A stretch of DNA of 64,000 nucleotides from Bacillota bacterium (GCA_023426245.1 JAFABB010000002.1:1-64000); one strand, 5' to 3'; positions 8,276 to 17,643 are shown, counted from the first letter of the stretch. Notes: generated by a model from the sequence alone, not told the origin. Program-made: numbers and translations.

Positions 8276-9031
8276 TTATGATTCGAAGTTTTCCAAAGAT
8301 TTTCCGAGAACTTCAGTCCGGGTTTTGCGCAAAATGGCTACAATATTGTCGACCGCCTGATCGATGATGGCCCTCCCCTTTTCGGAAGTTGCCAAGGTGG
8401 CATCTCCTAAAACCGCGGTCTTGGTGATTTTATTCCACGGTGTGGGTGTTAAGTTAAAATCTTTGGGGATACTCGGATGATCACAAATGGCTTTGCTCAT
8501 ATCCACATGCTGGCCAGCCAAATATAACATATAGGAAGTTTCGATTTCACAAGCATGAAAGAAAGTCCCATGAATTCTTTCCGATTCCAACACTTTTTGC
8601 TGGACTTCAGCGACTCCCGGATAGGTAAGATAAAGGACCTTCATTCCCTCTTCGAACAAGACCCGGGCCGCGCTTTTCATGGCATCCAAATTCCCCATGT
8701 GGGAATTGATCAAGGCCAAAATTCTGATTCCCTGCCGGTTTAAACTGCGTCCGATATCAATAATCATTCCGGACAACACTTCATTGCTAAGCGTCAGGGT
8801 CCCGGGAAAATCCCGTAGCGACCATACCTGTCCATAGGATAAAGTAGGAAGCACCAGGGTCCGCTTTAGCTTAGCGGCTACTTTCCGGGCCACGCCTTCC
8901 GCCAGATAATTATCGGTTCCTAGCGGCAAATGACTGGCATGAAATTCTACAGCTCCAATCGGTAATAAAATGACGGTTTCTTGATTTAAGAAACTTTTTA
9001 CTTCATCACCCTTTAAAGTCTGATAGTCCAT
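8276..9031 (-). CDS. Creatininase-family metal-dependent amidohydrolase
   Basis: 251 residues. The family motifs are present: PIGAVEFHASHLPLGTD (metal ligands expected at Glu29, His31 and Asp40), NSHMGN (His111, the usual NGHGGN motif), and HACEIETS (Glu162 region, usually HAGEIETS). Family members hydrolyse cyclic or linear amides, or act in cofactor and sugar pathways. Creatinine itself is unlikely here. It sits between the phosphotriesterase-like hydrolase and the barrel protein in the sugar operon, which suggests ring opening or deamidation of the transported substrate; that is inference. Confidence 0.88.
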   Translation of the reverse strand: MDYQTLKGDEVKSFLNQETVILLPIGAVEFHASHLPLGTDNYLAEGVARKVAAKLKRTLVLPTLSYGQVWSLRDFPGTLTLSNEVLSGMIIDIGRSLNRQGIRILALINSHMGNLDAMKSAARVLFEEGMKVLYLTYPGVAEVQQKVLESERIHGTFFHACEIETSYMLYLAGQHVDMSKAICDHPSIPKDFNLTPTPWNKITKTAVLGDATLATSEKGRAIIDQAVDNIVAILRKTRTEVLGKSLENFES

Positions 9032-9049
9032 GGAAATCCCTCCTCGGCT

Positions 9050-10018
9050 TCATTCAATAGTAAGATAACGGCGGGGATTGTTACGGAAAAAATCATCCAC
9101 TAATTCTTGACCGTTGAATCCGGCCGCCTCAGCTTCCTCTATAAAACGGGGAACCCATTTCCCTAAAATATATCCCAAGCCCAGCCCGTGCAGGTAGGAT
9201 TGATAATATGTTTTACGGGCGGCGTCGCCTCCGATTAGGATTTGTTTTTGATAGCCCCGTTTCACCAGCTCCAATAGGCACTGAATTCTTACACACTCCG
9301 GATAATACTTGATCTTGCCGATACCGTCAAAGGATAAAAACGCCCCGCTCTCGGCAATTTTTAAGTGGTACCAGGTGTCGGGGTTGCGGTCCATATGGCC
9401 GATGGATACATGCCTCATATCCATCCCTTCCTGTTTTAAGAGTTCAATTTGTTCCAACGCCATGGTACCGGCCTCCGTATGGGAATGAACGGGTGCCCCG
9501 GTAATATGGTGAGCCCTGACGACAGCCCGCAATGTTTTTTCTTCCAACGGGTTAATCATGTTATAACCGGTGCCGAACTTCAACTGACCGGCCCGTACAT
9601 CGGTACCTTCCATCCCTTCACTAAATTCTTTCACCACAAATTGAATCAATTCCTCGATACTTGCCTTTTCAATCCACGTGTGATATGTCATCTGCGAACC
9701 GGGAAGCAAAGCATCCCATAAAAAACTTTTATTGAATCCTGCTGTGGCAATGATTTTAATGCCGGTTTCCTCGGCAATTTTTTTTACAGCCGATAAATCA
9801 CGGCCATAATCCACCGCGGTTGCATCGACGATAGCCTCTCCTCCGGCTGCCTTGAACAATAAAACATCAGCTTTTGACTTTTCAGGGTCATCCAACAGTA
9901 AATCATCTTCCCGGCGATCAATCCAATGTCCCGGTCGGCAAACAATATGCTCATGCGCGTCCGTTACCCCAAGCTCCTCAGGCTGAATATCTCCCAGCAT
10001 TGTACGAATAAAACCCAA
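9050..10018 (-). CDS. Phosphotriesterase-family hydrolase, likely lactonase
   Basis: 322 residues of the amidohydrolase superfamily. Binuclear metal ligands can be read: His22 and His24 (TDAHEHI), the bridging Lys147 (GQLKFGTGYN), His180 (PVHSHTEAGT), His208 (IGHMDRN) and Asp265 (LIGGDAARK). Many bacterial homologues are lactonases that open sugar or homoserine lactones rather than true phosphotriesterases. Placement directly behind an ABC sugar importer favours a sugar lactone or sugar derivative as substrate. Confidence 0.88.
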   Translation of the reverse strand: MGFIRTMLGDIQPEELGVTDAHEHIVCRPGHWIDRREDDLLLDDPEKSKADVLLFKAAGGEAIVDATAVDYGRDLSAVKKIAEETGIKIIATAGFNKSFLWDALLPGSQMTYHTWIEKASIEELIQFVVKEFSEGMEGTDVRAGQLKFGTGYNMINPLEEKTLRAVVRAHHITGAPVHSHTEAGTMALEQIELLKQEGMDMRHVSIGHMDRNPDTWYHLKIAESGAFLSFDGIGKIKYYPECVRIQCLLELVKRGYQKQILIGGDAARKTYYQSYLHGLGLGYILGKWVPRFIEEAEAAGFNGQELVDDFFRNNPRRYLTIE

Positions 10019-10057
10019 TGTATTTCATCCTTTCTAGTAATAAAACATTTTAGTATG

Positions 10058-10999
10058 TTACCGTCTAACGGTCCTTTGGTTAATCGTGACCATCACTGCG
10101 ATAATAACACCTTGACTGATATATTTACCGGCCTCCGGAATGTTCATCATCGTCATCATGCTTTGGAGTAAACTCATGATCAGGACACCGGCAAACGTCC
10201 CGGCTAAACCCCCGGATCCGCCGGCAAATGTGGTTCCTCCGATAACTGTGGCCGCAATGGAATTGAGTGTATAGATATTGCCTACCCCTGACGATGCAAT
10301 CCCGATATAAGCCGATATTAGGAGTCCCGCCATTCCGGCCAGCAAAGAACTGAACATATACGTTGCAATAATGATTTGGGGAGTTTTAATCCCCGCCAAG
10401 TAAGCAGCCTGCGTGTTTCCACCGGTTGCATAAACTTTACGGCCCCAAGTCACCCGGTATAATAGCAACGCAAAAATTCCCCAAATTACTACCCATAGGA
10501 TACCAGCAATCGGTAAGGGTCCAACCCATCCATCCGAAATGATTCGAAAGCCTTGGGCAATATTCCCTTTCGGCGAGCCTTTGGTATAAACCATATAAGC
10601 TCCTTCAATCACCAGCGACATGGCTAAAGTAACCAAAAAGGGCGGAATTTTGACCTTCAGTATGGTGTAGCCATTCATGAATCCGATGAAGGCCGAGAGG
10701 AGTAAAGTAACCAATACGGTTACTCCGATATTGGCATCATTCCCCATCATCATACTGGCAGCCATCACATTCGTTAAAGAAATAACGGCTCCCACCGATA
10801 AATCAATACCGCCGATCAGGAGTACTAGAGTCTGTCCAATGGCCACGATTCCAAGGGGGGCCGATTGCCGAAAATTGTTCAACAAGTGATGGGGGGAGAA
10901 AGGGCCGGGCGAAACCATGATGAAAATAATGACCATCAAAATGAGCAGCGCATAGATGCCCAATGTTATTTTGGTTTTCTGCATCAAAAATCGACTCAT
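10058..10999 (-). CDS. Ribose-type ABC transporter permease (second of two)
   Basis: 313 residues, about 8-10 hydrophobic helices, of the RbsC/BPD_transp_2 family. The diagnostic loop IAIGQTLVLLIGGIDLSVGA and the EAA-like motif region near TVIGGTTFAGGSGG are present. It overlaps the preceding permease gene by 4 bp. With the neighbouring permease it would form the membrane channel of a CUT2 importer. Two different permeases, one fused ATPase and one binding protein is the architecture of LsrACDB-like and several pentose systems. Confidence 0.93.
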   Translation of the reverse strand: MSRFLMQKTKITLGIYALLILMVIIFIMVSPGPFSPHHLLNNFRQSAPLGIVAIGQTLVLLIGGIDLSVGAVISLTNVMAASMMMGNDANIGVTVLVTLLLSAFIGFMNGYTILKVKIPPFLVTLAMSLVIEGAYMVYTKGSPKGNIAQGFRIISDGWVGPLPIAGILWVVIWGIFALLLYRVTWGRKVYATGGNTQAAYLAGIKTPQIIIATYMFSSLLAGMAGLLISAYIGIASSGVGNIYTLNSIAATVIGGTTFAGGSGGLAGTFAGVLIMSLLQSMMTMMNIPEAGKYISQGVIIAVMVTINQRTVRR

Positions 11000-11964
11000 T
11001 TTTTACGCCCCCACAATTGAAATAAAAACAACGCCAGAACCAAAATAACCCCTTTGATGATATATTGATAGTATGCAAATACGTTCAGCATATTGAGAAT
11101 ATTATTGGTCAGTGAAATCAACACTGCGCCTGCAAGAGTACCTAGAATTCCTCCAATACCGCCAAATAATGATGTACCGCCGACCACGGCCGCGGCAACC
11201 GAATCCATGGAATAAGTATCGCCAACGACCGGATCCCCGGAAAATATCCTGGCAGATAAGATGATACCGGCAACTGCCGCTAAAGCTCCGGAAAGTCCGT
11301 ATCCAAGAATTGTCGTCCGCAGCACCGGGATACCCATTTTAGTGGCGCTATTCAAATCACCGCCCGTCGCATAGATCGAACGTCCTGTCTTGGTGCTGGT
11401 CAATATTATAAAAAAGATTCCATACAGAATGAGCACCATCAATCCCATGACCGAAACAATGCCCCAGCTTTGGGTGACGAACTCCATGAACTCAACAGAC
11501 ACCATTCCTCCGGGAGATGGCATCAGAAATAAAGAAATTCCCTTGATAATACTCATGGTGGATAAAGTCATGATCAAAGGGGGAATATTTAATGTAACGA
11601 TTCCCAAACCGTTGATGGTTCCGGTTAAAATCCCTACCCCTATCGCTATCAAGATACTTAAAACCAGATTAGCCGGGGAACTGCTACTAAACATAGCCAT
11701 TATCACTGTAGCACAACTGAGCACCGATCCCACCGATAGATCGATACCGCCCAATAATAAAACCAAGGTTTGGCCAATGGCTACAATCGCCAGCGGCGTA
11801 AACTGGGAAATGATATTGGTAAAATTGTCAACCGTTCGAAAAGAAGCGGATATTGAGGCAGTGATGATAAGCAATAATATCAATACAATATAAACGGGAA
11901 GCGCAAGTTGAGCATGTTTTCCAAACGAGCCTTGAAACAAGTGAATTCTCCTTTCCCGCCGCAA
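10996..11964 (-). CDS. Ribose-type ABC transporter permease (first of two)
   Basis: 322 residues with the same family signature, IVAIGQTLVLLLGGIDLSVG, and the loop VVGGTSLFGGIGGILGT. Multiple membrane helices start at PVYIVLILLLIITASI. It begins immediately after the ATPase stop codon and overlaps the second permease by 4 bp, indicating translational coupling. It is similar to but clearly diverged from its partner, as expected for a heterodimeric channel. Confidence 0.93.
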   Translation of the reverse strand: MRRERRIHLFQGSFGKHAQLALPVYIVLILLLIITASISASFRTVDNFTNIISQFTPLAIVAIGQTLVLLLGGIDLSVGSVLSCATVIMAMFSSSSPANLVLSILIAIGVGILTGTINGLGIVTLNIPPLIMTLSTMSIIKGISLFLMPSPGGMVSVEFMEFVTQSWGIVSVMGLMVLILYGIFFIILTSTKTGRSIYATGGDLNSATKMGIPVLRTTILGYGLSGALAAVAGIILSARIFSGDPVVGDTYSMDSVAAAVVGGTSLFGGIGGILGTLAGAVLISLTNNILNMLNVFAYYQYIIKGVILVLALFLFQLWGRKK

Positions 11965-13479
11965 CTATACTAAGGTTGCGCCTGAACTTAATGTCATAAT
12001 TTTCTCTTCGGTAGCGGCAGCTCCCTCAATATCACCACTTATCCGGCCTTCATATAAAATATAAATGTGATCGGAGAGTCCTATTAATTCCAACATATCG
12101 CTGCTGATGAGCAAAATGCTGATTCCACGGTCGGTTAAATCTCGAAGTAACTGATAAATTTCGATCTTTGACTGGATGTCCACACCACGGGTTGGTTCAT
12201 GCAGTATCAAAAGTTTCGGACCCCGTTCCAACCATTTCGCAAAAATCACTTTTTGCTGATTGCCGCCACTTAAACAATGGACTTCCTGCTCAGGTGAAAA
12301 TGCCTTGATGGATAAACTTTGTATTCCTAGCCGCACCACTTGAGCTTCTTTCGCAAGTTGCAGAATACGGCACTTTGATATTTTATCCAGTGTAAGCAGA
12401 GATATATTTTCACGGATTGACAGCGGAAGAACCAGTCCTTCCAATTTTCGGTCATCGGGAACAAAACCAATACCGTGATGGATGGCATCCTGCGGTGAAC
12501 GGATGGCGAGGGGCTCATTTTCAAAACAAACGGTTCCGCCGGTAAAGGGAGTTACACCAAATAATCCCCGGGCCAGCTCTCTTTGGCCTTGTCCTTCCAA
12601 GCCGCCGACTCCAATAATCGTTCCCTCCGGAATTTTCAAATGAATATTCGTTAAATGTTCATCCAAACAAATGTCTTCCATTTCGAGAAGGATCCGGGCA
12701 TCACCCGGACTTTTCCGGGGGGGAAAAGTCTGGGTGATTTCCCGTCCAACCATGGTCCGGATCAGATCATCCCGGGTCATGTTGGCTACTTTTTCAGTTT
12801 TCATCAATTGGCCGTCTTTTAAGACGACAACTTCATCACAGATTTGAAATATTTCATCCATCCGGTGGCTGATAAATATCAACGAAGTACCGCCGGCCTT
12901 TAGTTTTGCCATCATTTGAAAAAGATGCTCGACTTCCGCTTTGGATAAACTGGAAGTGGGTTCGTCCAAAATCATAAGTTGAGGATGATTGACCCAGGCT
13001 TTGGCGATTTCAACCATTTGCCTTTCGGCCAGACTGAGTTGTTTGACCAATTGGGTAACATCCATGGGATATTGCAATTCATTCATCAAATCCCGAGCCA
13101 TTTCATGCAATCGGCTATGATTGATGATCCCGGCCCAATTGACAGGTTCCTGCCCAAGCATTATGTTTTCACCAATCGAGAGCTCGGGAAACAAACTAAG
13201 TTCCTGATGGACAAAGGCAATTTTTAATTCTTTCGCTTTTTGAGGGGTTAAGTTTTTAATTTTTAACCCTTGATAATAGATAGCCCCGCTATCAGGTTGC
13301 AGATTACCACAGATAATATTCATCAGGGTACTTTTACCGGCCCCGTTTTCACCCGCTAAGGCCAAAATTGTTCCCCGCTTGCAACAAATATCTACATCCC
13401 TCAATACGGCATTGCCGTTAAATTGTTTACTAAGTTGTTTTCCTTCAAGAACGACCGATTCGCTATCAGCATAATTCAT
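11965..13479 (-). CDS. Sugar ABC transporter ATP-binding protein, two fused ATPase domains (RbsA/MglA type)
   Basis: 504 residues. Domain 1 (about 1-240) has Walker A GENGAGKST, signature LSLAERQMVEIAKA and Walker B LMILDEPTSSL. Domain 2 (about 250-500) has GVGGLEGQGQRELARGLFG in the degenerate Walker A position, LSGGNQQKVIFAKW as signature, and LILHEPTRGVD as Walker B with His where Asp is usual. Degenerate second Walker sites are normal in this CUT2 family. It powers import by the two permeases encoded downstream. Confidence 0.94.
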   Translation of the reverse strand: MNYADSESVVLEGKQLSKQFNGNAVLRDVDICCKRGTILALAGENGAGKSTLMNIICGNLQPDSGAIYYQGLKIKNLTPQKAKELKIAFVHQELSLFPELSIGENIMLGQEPVNWAGIINHSRLHEMARDLMNELQYPMDVTQLVKQLSLAERQMVEIAKAWVNHPQLMILDEPTSSLSKAEVEHLFQMMAKLKAGGTSLIFISHRMDEIFQICDEVVVLKDGQLMKTEKVANMTRDDLIRTMVGREITQTFPPRKSPGDARILLEMEDICLDEHLTNIHLKIPEGTIIGVGGLEGQGQRELARGLFGVTPFTGGTVCFENEPLAIRSPQDAIHHGIGFVPDDRKLEGLVLPLSIRENISLLTLDKISKCRILQLAKEAQVVRLGIQSLSIKAFSPEQEVHCLSGGNQQKVIFAKWLERGPKLLILHEPTRGVDIQSKIEIYQLLRDLTDRGISILLISSDMLELIGLSDHIYILYEGRISGDIEGAAATEEKIMTLSSGATLV

Positions 13480-13512
13480 GGTCAGGCCCCTTTTATTTTT
13501 CTTGAGAATTAT

Positions 13513-14529
13513 TTACTTGCTAAAAGTCGCCTTAATTTCTTCATCTGTCATCCGGCTATTGGCCCAGAAACTATCCGGCAATTCCGGCCGAACAAATTGA
13601 TCAAGATTGGCATCGGTAATTTTGGGTACCGGCAAAATCTGATTTTTTTTCACTTTTTTGCCCTGTAACAAGTCTAAAGTCACTTTGAACGCTTCGGAGC
13701 CGAGCCAGGTCGGTTTGGCTACCGCGATGCTGTCAAAACCCGATTTGCTTTCCTTCAGTTGTTTCCAAACCTTCAAAAAGCCGTTGTTATCCTCGGAGGT
13801 CATCGGAACCAAAGGACGTTTGGCAGCCTGGAAAGCTTCGATCGCTCCCAGGGTCATAGCGCCGCCTTGAGACCATACCCCATCGATCTGAGGTTGGGCG
13901 ACCAACAAATTACTGACTTCCATTTTGGCCTTGGCGTAATCCCAATCAGCGTTGATGGTTGAAAGGATCTTGATCCCCGGGTGTTTATCAAAAACGCTTT
14001 TCGCACCATTCCAACGATCCTGGCTAACCGAAAGTCCGGCAATTCCGTTTAAAGCAATGATTTTACCCTTACCATTTAATTTTTGAACCAGCCATTCCGC
14101 ACCGGCCTTACCGAAATCCACATCGTCCACTGTAATCAAAGCGTCATAGAAATTAGCTTTAATGGTGGCCGCTAACAATATTACCTTAATCCCCTTGCTT
14201 TGGGCTTTTTTCAAAACCGGAATCAATGCTGTGGGAGAATTGGGAGTTGTAATAATGGCATCGACTTTTTTGACAATCAAATCCTCGATATTGGCGATTT
14301 GTTTATCAACTTTTCCTTCCGATTCCACATAAATTACATTCGATACCGCATCGGAATGCCGTTTTGCTTCGGAGGCAAATTCCTTGTACATTTGAACCGA
14401 CCAGGTATTACCTAAAAAATAAATATCATATCCAATGGTATATTTTTTGGATGCCGCTAAACCCAGGCTGGAAACCATCAAGAAGAAAGCAAGTACTAAC
14501 ACCATTACCATTGACAAATGTTTTTTCAT
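13513..14529 (-). CDS. Periplasmic-type sugar-binding protein of ABC importer
   Basis: 338 residues with a signal peptide (MKKHLSMVMVLVLAFFLMVS, cleavage likely after GLAA) and no lipobox Cys, unusual for a Gram-positive-type cell unless anchored another way. The mature part is a type I periplasmic binding fold: TIGYDIYFLGNTWSVQM, KQIANIEDLIVKKVDAIITT, and GVWSQGGAMTLGAIEAFQAA near the hinge. It is the first gene of the leftward operon behind the operator-overlapped promoter. The ligand cannot be read; it is probably a monosaccharide, polyol or derivative. Confidence 0.9.
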   Translation of the reverse strand: MKKHLSMVMVLVLAFFLMVSSLGLAASKKYTIGYDIYFLGNTWSVQMYKEFASEAKRHSDAVSNVIYVESEGKVDKQIANIEDLIVKKVDAIITTPNSPTALIPVLKKAQSKGIKVILLAATIKANFYDALITVDDVDFGKAGAEWLVQKLNGKGKIIALNGIAGLSVSQDRWNGAKSVFDKHPGIKILSTINADWDYAKAKMEVSNLLVAQPQIDGVWSQGGAMTLGAIEAFQAAKRPLVPMTSEDNNGFLKVWKQLKESKSGFDSIAVAKPTWLGSEAFKVTLDLLQGKKVKKNQILPVPKITDANLDQFVRPELPDSFWANSRMTDEEIKATFSK

Positions 14530-14726
14530 CGATTATCGCTCCTTTTCCAATTTGATTTTCGTATGGTTTAGTCCCCAAACTACGAGTTTCAATCACCTCC
14601 ATTGCATTCCATGCAAAATCCGTTACATCCTCGACATCGGTAAGAACATGGTACGAGAATACCTGATTTATCTGGCACCCCGTCCATTTTTTGTTACCTG
14701 ACATCATCCGAATTTAACTTAACCTC

Positions 14727-14756
14727 ATTCTAACATATGTCTACTTGACTAGTCAA
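14727..14756 (-). promoter_or_regulatory. Promoter of the sugar-transport operon
   Basis: On the minus strand TTGACT (14756-14751) and TAGAAT (14732-14727) with an 18-bp spacer form a good sigma-A-type promoter about 200 bp before the binding-protein gene. The -35 box is part of the palindrome described next. Confidence 0.65.
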
Positions 14757-14758
14757 CT
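14743..14758. promoter_or_regulatory. Palindromic operator, likely GntR-type
   Basis: The sequence ACTTGACTAGTCAACT contains the perfect 12-bp palindrome TTGACTAGTCAA (14745-14756), which resembles sites of HutC-subfamily GntR regulators. It covers the -35 box of the leftward operon and lies just upstream of the rightward promoter, so one bound regulator could control both directions. Confidence 0.65.
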
Positions 14759-14762
14759 AATT

Positions 14763-14792
14763 TTGTGCTTTAATAAAAATAAGAAATATAAT
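14763..14792 (+). promoter_or_regulatory. Promoter of the GntR regulator and kinase genes
   Basis: TTGTGC (14763-14768) and TATAAT (14787-14792) with an 18-bp spacer. The -10 box is perfect and the -35 weak. It lies about 80 bp upstream of the regulator start and next to the shared operator. Confidence 0.5.
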
Positions 14793-14869
14793 ATACTAAA
14801 TTCACCAGAATGATTGGCTTTCATTTCCATCCAATTCGTACACGATTTCAAATTTGGAAAGGGTTTTTG

Positions 14870-15601
14870 ATGATGATCAACCGTAGTCAAAAGATACCGC
14901 TTTATTATCAAATTAAGACCGAACTTTTAACCAGGATTAATGCCATGAAACCTGATGAACCCATCGCCGGCGAGTTGGAGCTGGCCGACGAATTCAACGT
15001 AAGCCGGGGAACAGTTAAACAAGCGATTGTCGAACTGGTGAATGAAGGAGTGTTGTACCGGATTCAAGGAAAGGGAACTTTCGTAGCCCCGCCGAAGATT
15101 CAGCGGTCCTTTAGCCGTTTGCCCACATTTACTGATGATATTCGCCGTCTCGGCTATATTCCCAAAAGTAAAAAAATCTCATTAACAGTCATTGAAACAC
15201 CCGAACCCGTGCTGAGTCATTTAATGTTGATGGAAAAAAGTAAAGTGATCCGTTTTAAGCGCCTGGTCCTGGCCAATGAGCATCCGGTGGCCTTGGTCAC
15301 CTCATTTTTAAGGATGGATATTTACCCGGATTTAAAAATGGCGGATATCGATGATTCCCTTTATGAAACTTTAAATAAAAAATATCATAAGGTACCGGTA
15401 AAAGCCGATGATACTTATCGTCCCATTAACGCCAGCCATGATCTGGCTCAGCTCTTGGGTATCAATGAAGGAAAAGCCATTTTATACTCCGAGCGCCTCT
15501 CTTACCTGGAGAGCAATCTGCCTGTGGAATATGTCGAAAGTTATATTTCAGGTGACATCTTTACCCTTTCGATTAAAATATCTCCGCATCAAAATGGTTA
15601 A
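14870..15601 (+). CDS. GntR-family (HutC subfamily) transcriptional regulator
   Basis: About 243 residues from the ATG at 14870 (or 14873), preceded by GGAAAGGG; the frame opens earlier at 14810 without a ribosome binding site. The N-terminal winged helix has IPLYYQIKTELLTRI, LADEFNVSRGTVKQAIVELV and YRIQGKGTFVA. The C-terminal UTRA ligand-binding domain (about 85-240) starts SFSRLPTFTDDIRRLG. It most likely represses the divergent transport operon until an effector, possibly the phosphorylated product of the adjacent kinase, binds. Confidence 0.92.
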   Translation: MMINRSQKIPLYYQIKTELLTRINAMKPDEPIAGELELADEFNVSRGTVKQAIVELVNEGVLYRIQGKGTFVAPPKIQRSFSRLPTFTDDIRRLGYIPKSKKISLTVIETPEPVLSHLMLMEKSKVIRFKRLVLANEHPVALVTSFLRMDIYPDLKMADIDDSLYETLNKKYHKVPVKADDTYRPINASHDLAQLLGINEGKAILYSERLSYLESNLPVEYVESYISGDIFTLSIKISPHQNG

Positions 15602-15624
15602 AAAACTAAAGGAGTTCTTCGACA

Positions 15625-17139
15625 ATGCCCGTTATATTAGCCTTAGACTTAGGGACATCAGCCCTGAAATGTATGGCAATGAATGAAAAATCAAATATAT
15701 TATCTGTGGTCGCGGTCCCCTATCCCTCTGCAAGTCCGCACCCCGGATGGTTACAGCAAAATCCGGAAGAATGGATTGTTGCCGCTGTCCAGGCTATCAA
15801 ACAATGTCAGCATGCCATCGGCAACCAGGAAATTGGAGTGATTTCCCTATCCGGCCATATGAGCGGTTTGGTTTTAACGGATAGGGGCGGCGCACCGCTC
15901 TATCCCTGCATTACGCTGGCTGATTCCAGAAGTACCAACCAATGCGATTGGCTGCAACTGAACATGGCTTCTACAATCTACAAGAATACCGGCAATCCGG
16001 CGATTAACGCATTTCTTCTCCCCAAATTGCTTTGGGTTAAAGATAACTTACCAAATATTTACAAGGAAACCGAACTGATCCTATTTCCCAAGGATTATTT
16101 ACGGTTTCGTTTAACGGGCCAAAGAGCTACAGATAATACAGATGCCGGAAATTCCCTTCTTTACGACTTTACCAAGGAAAATTGGAACCTTTCTCTCATT
16201 GACCAGCTTGGGCTCAATCCGGCAATTCTACCCGAAGTTTTAAAACCCTACCAAATTGCCGGTCAAATTAGTCCGGCTGGTGCGGCGCTCTTCGGTTTGA
16301 AACCGGGAATCCCCGTTGTTACCGGGGCAGCAGATATGGCAGCTAAAGCAATCGGTTATGGAATTCAAGAACCGGGTTATGTTGCTGCCACCATAGGAAC
16401 CAGCGCGACCATCCTGACGGTTGTCCCCTCAATCAATCAAGCGGGACAAGATAAAGTTACCTTTCATCCTCATGTTATCCCCGGAGCCCTTTATGCTTTG
16501 GGTTCTCACTTTTCCGGAGGCCTCAGTCTCAATTGGTTTTCCGGAATTCTATCCGGAAATCAAACGCAGGCGGATTATTCCCTGATCCAGTCCCTCAGCC
16601 GGGATGCGCAAAACATTTCTCCAGGCAGTGAGGGCCTTCTGTATTTACCTTTTCTCTCCGGAAGCGGTACGCCTTACTTTGATGCCTATGCCCGCGGATC
16701 CTTTTTAGGGCTTAGTACCAATACCCGGAGAGAAACTATGTTCAGAGCCATTTTAGAGGGCATATCTTACAACTTAAAGGAATCTTTATCACTCTTTCAA
16801 AATATGGGGGTCGAGATCAAGACCATCCGTATCGGAGGAGGAGGTATGAATGTTAAACTGTGGCCAACCATCCTTGCAAATGTTTTTGACTATCCGGTCG
16901 ACACTATCCAAATTTCCGACGCCAGCGCCATTGGCGCTGCCATTATCGGTGGATTTGCCATTGGGATCTTTAAAGATTTAAGTACACCCGTTCAACAAAT
17001 TATTACCCATAAACGAACCGTTACCCCAAATCCGGAGATTTCAGGGATTTATCAGAAAAACTTTCAACTTTACCAGGCCAGCTATGAAAAACTCCGGGAT
17101 ATTTTTAAAGGACTCAACCAATCGCCAGTTTCAATTTAA
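15625..17139 (+). CDS. FGGY-family carbohydrate kinase, xylulokinase-like
   Basis: 504 residues, normal for the family. The N-terminal domain has ILALDLGTSALKCMAMN (ATP/sugar site) and HPGWLQQNPEEW. The catalytic Asp is in GAADMAAKAIGYG, and the C-terminal FGGY_C domain has FLSGSGTPYFDAYARGSFLG and RIGGGGMNVKLWPTILANV. It would phosphorylate the sugar or polyol taken up by the divergent transporter. It starts 23 bp after the regulator with a ribosome binding site (AAAGGAG). The substrate is not fixed; xylulose, or a ring-opened product of the lactonase-like enzyme, are options. Confidence 0.9.
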   Translation: MPVILALDLGTSALKCMAMNEKSNILSVVAVPYPSASPHPGWLQQNPEEWIVAAVQAIKQCQHAIGNQEIGVISLSGHMSGLVLTDRGGAPLYPCITLADSRSTNQCDWLQLNMASTIYKNTGNPAINAFLLPKLLWVKDNLPNIYKETELILFPKDYLRFRLTGQRATDNTDAGNSLLYDFTKENWNLSLIDQLGLNPAILPEVLKPYQIAGQISPAGAALFGLKPGIPVVTGAADMAAKAIGYGIQEPGYVAATIGTSATILTVVPSINQAGQDKVTFHPHVIPGALYALGSHFSGGLSLNWFSGILSGNQTQADYSLIQSLSRDAQNISPGSEGLLYLPFLSGSGTPYFDAYARGSFLGLSTNTRRETMFRAILEGISYNLKESLSLFQNMGVEIKTIRIGGGGMNVKLWPTILANVFDYPVDTIQISDASAIGAAIIGGFAIGIFKDLSTPVQQIITHKRTVTPNPEISGIYQKNFQLYQASYEKLRDIFKGLNQSPVSI

Positions 17140-17169
17140 TTCGGGAAAATTTCAAATCCCGATAAAAGT

Positions 17170-17203
17170 AAAACCTGCTCTCCGGGGAGAAGCAGGTTTT
17201 TGG
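17170..17203 (+). terminator. Terminator after the FGGY kinase gene
   Basis: Arms AAAACCTGCT (17170-17179) and AGCAGGTTTT (17191-17200) with an inner CTCC/GGAG pairing, ending in a T-run. About 30 bp past the kinase stop. Confidence 0.85.
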
Positions 17204-17223
17204 GCTACAACGTGGACTAAAAC

Positions 17224-17643
17224 TTATTGACTGGCCGCCATTTTACGGGGGAGTTTCGCATAATACTCAATGATTTCCCGGCGCCGGATGATTCCGATAA
17301 AAATATCCCCATCATCAACAACCGGAATAAAGTTTTGAGTTATGGCCAGGGATAACAGATCTTCAATTTCCGCGCTAATCCGCACGGCATTATTGATAAC
17401 CCTTCTGGGTACTTCGGAAAGCAAGATCCTTTCGGTACCCCCAAAAGTGAGTCCCGGAGTATTCTTCATCTTCCAAAGCAAGTCACCTTCGGTAATGGTA
17501 CCGGCATATTCGCCTTTCTCAGAAAGTAACGGCACAGCCGTATAACGGTGGTACTCCATTTTCTCCAATGCCTGCCGCATCGTACAATTCACCGGTAAAC
17601 ACACAACTTCTTTTTTGGGGATTAAGAAAAAAGCAATATTCAT
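17224..17643 (-). CDS. Tandem CBS-domain protein
   Basis: 139 residues made of two CBS motifs: residues about 5-60 (CLPVNCTMRQALEKMEYHRY then AVPLLSEKGEYAGTITEGDL) and about 75-135 (VRISAEIEDLLSLAITQNFI then PVVDDGDIFIGIIRRREIIE). No catalytic domain is attached. Stand-alone CBS pairs of this kind in Firmicutes bind adenine nucleotides, and some bind c-di-AMP. The ligand and the partner protein are unknown. It has its own ribosome binding site (GGAGGAGATAACTG). Confidence 0.88.
   Translation of the reverse strand: MNIAFFLIPKKEVVCLPVNCTMRQALEKMEYHRYTAVPLLSEKGEYAGTITEGDLLWKMKNTPGLTFGGTERILLSEVPRRVINNAVRISAEIEDLLSLAITQNFIPVVDDGDIFIGIIRRREIIEYYAKLPRKMAASQ

Noticed and set aside
14426..14707. 93-residue open frame upstream of the sugar-binding protein
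   Set aside because: Overlaps the binding-protein start and the promoter region; no domain.
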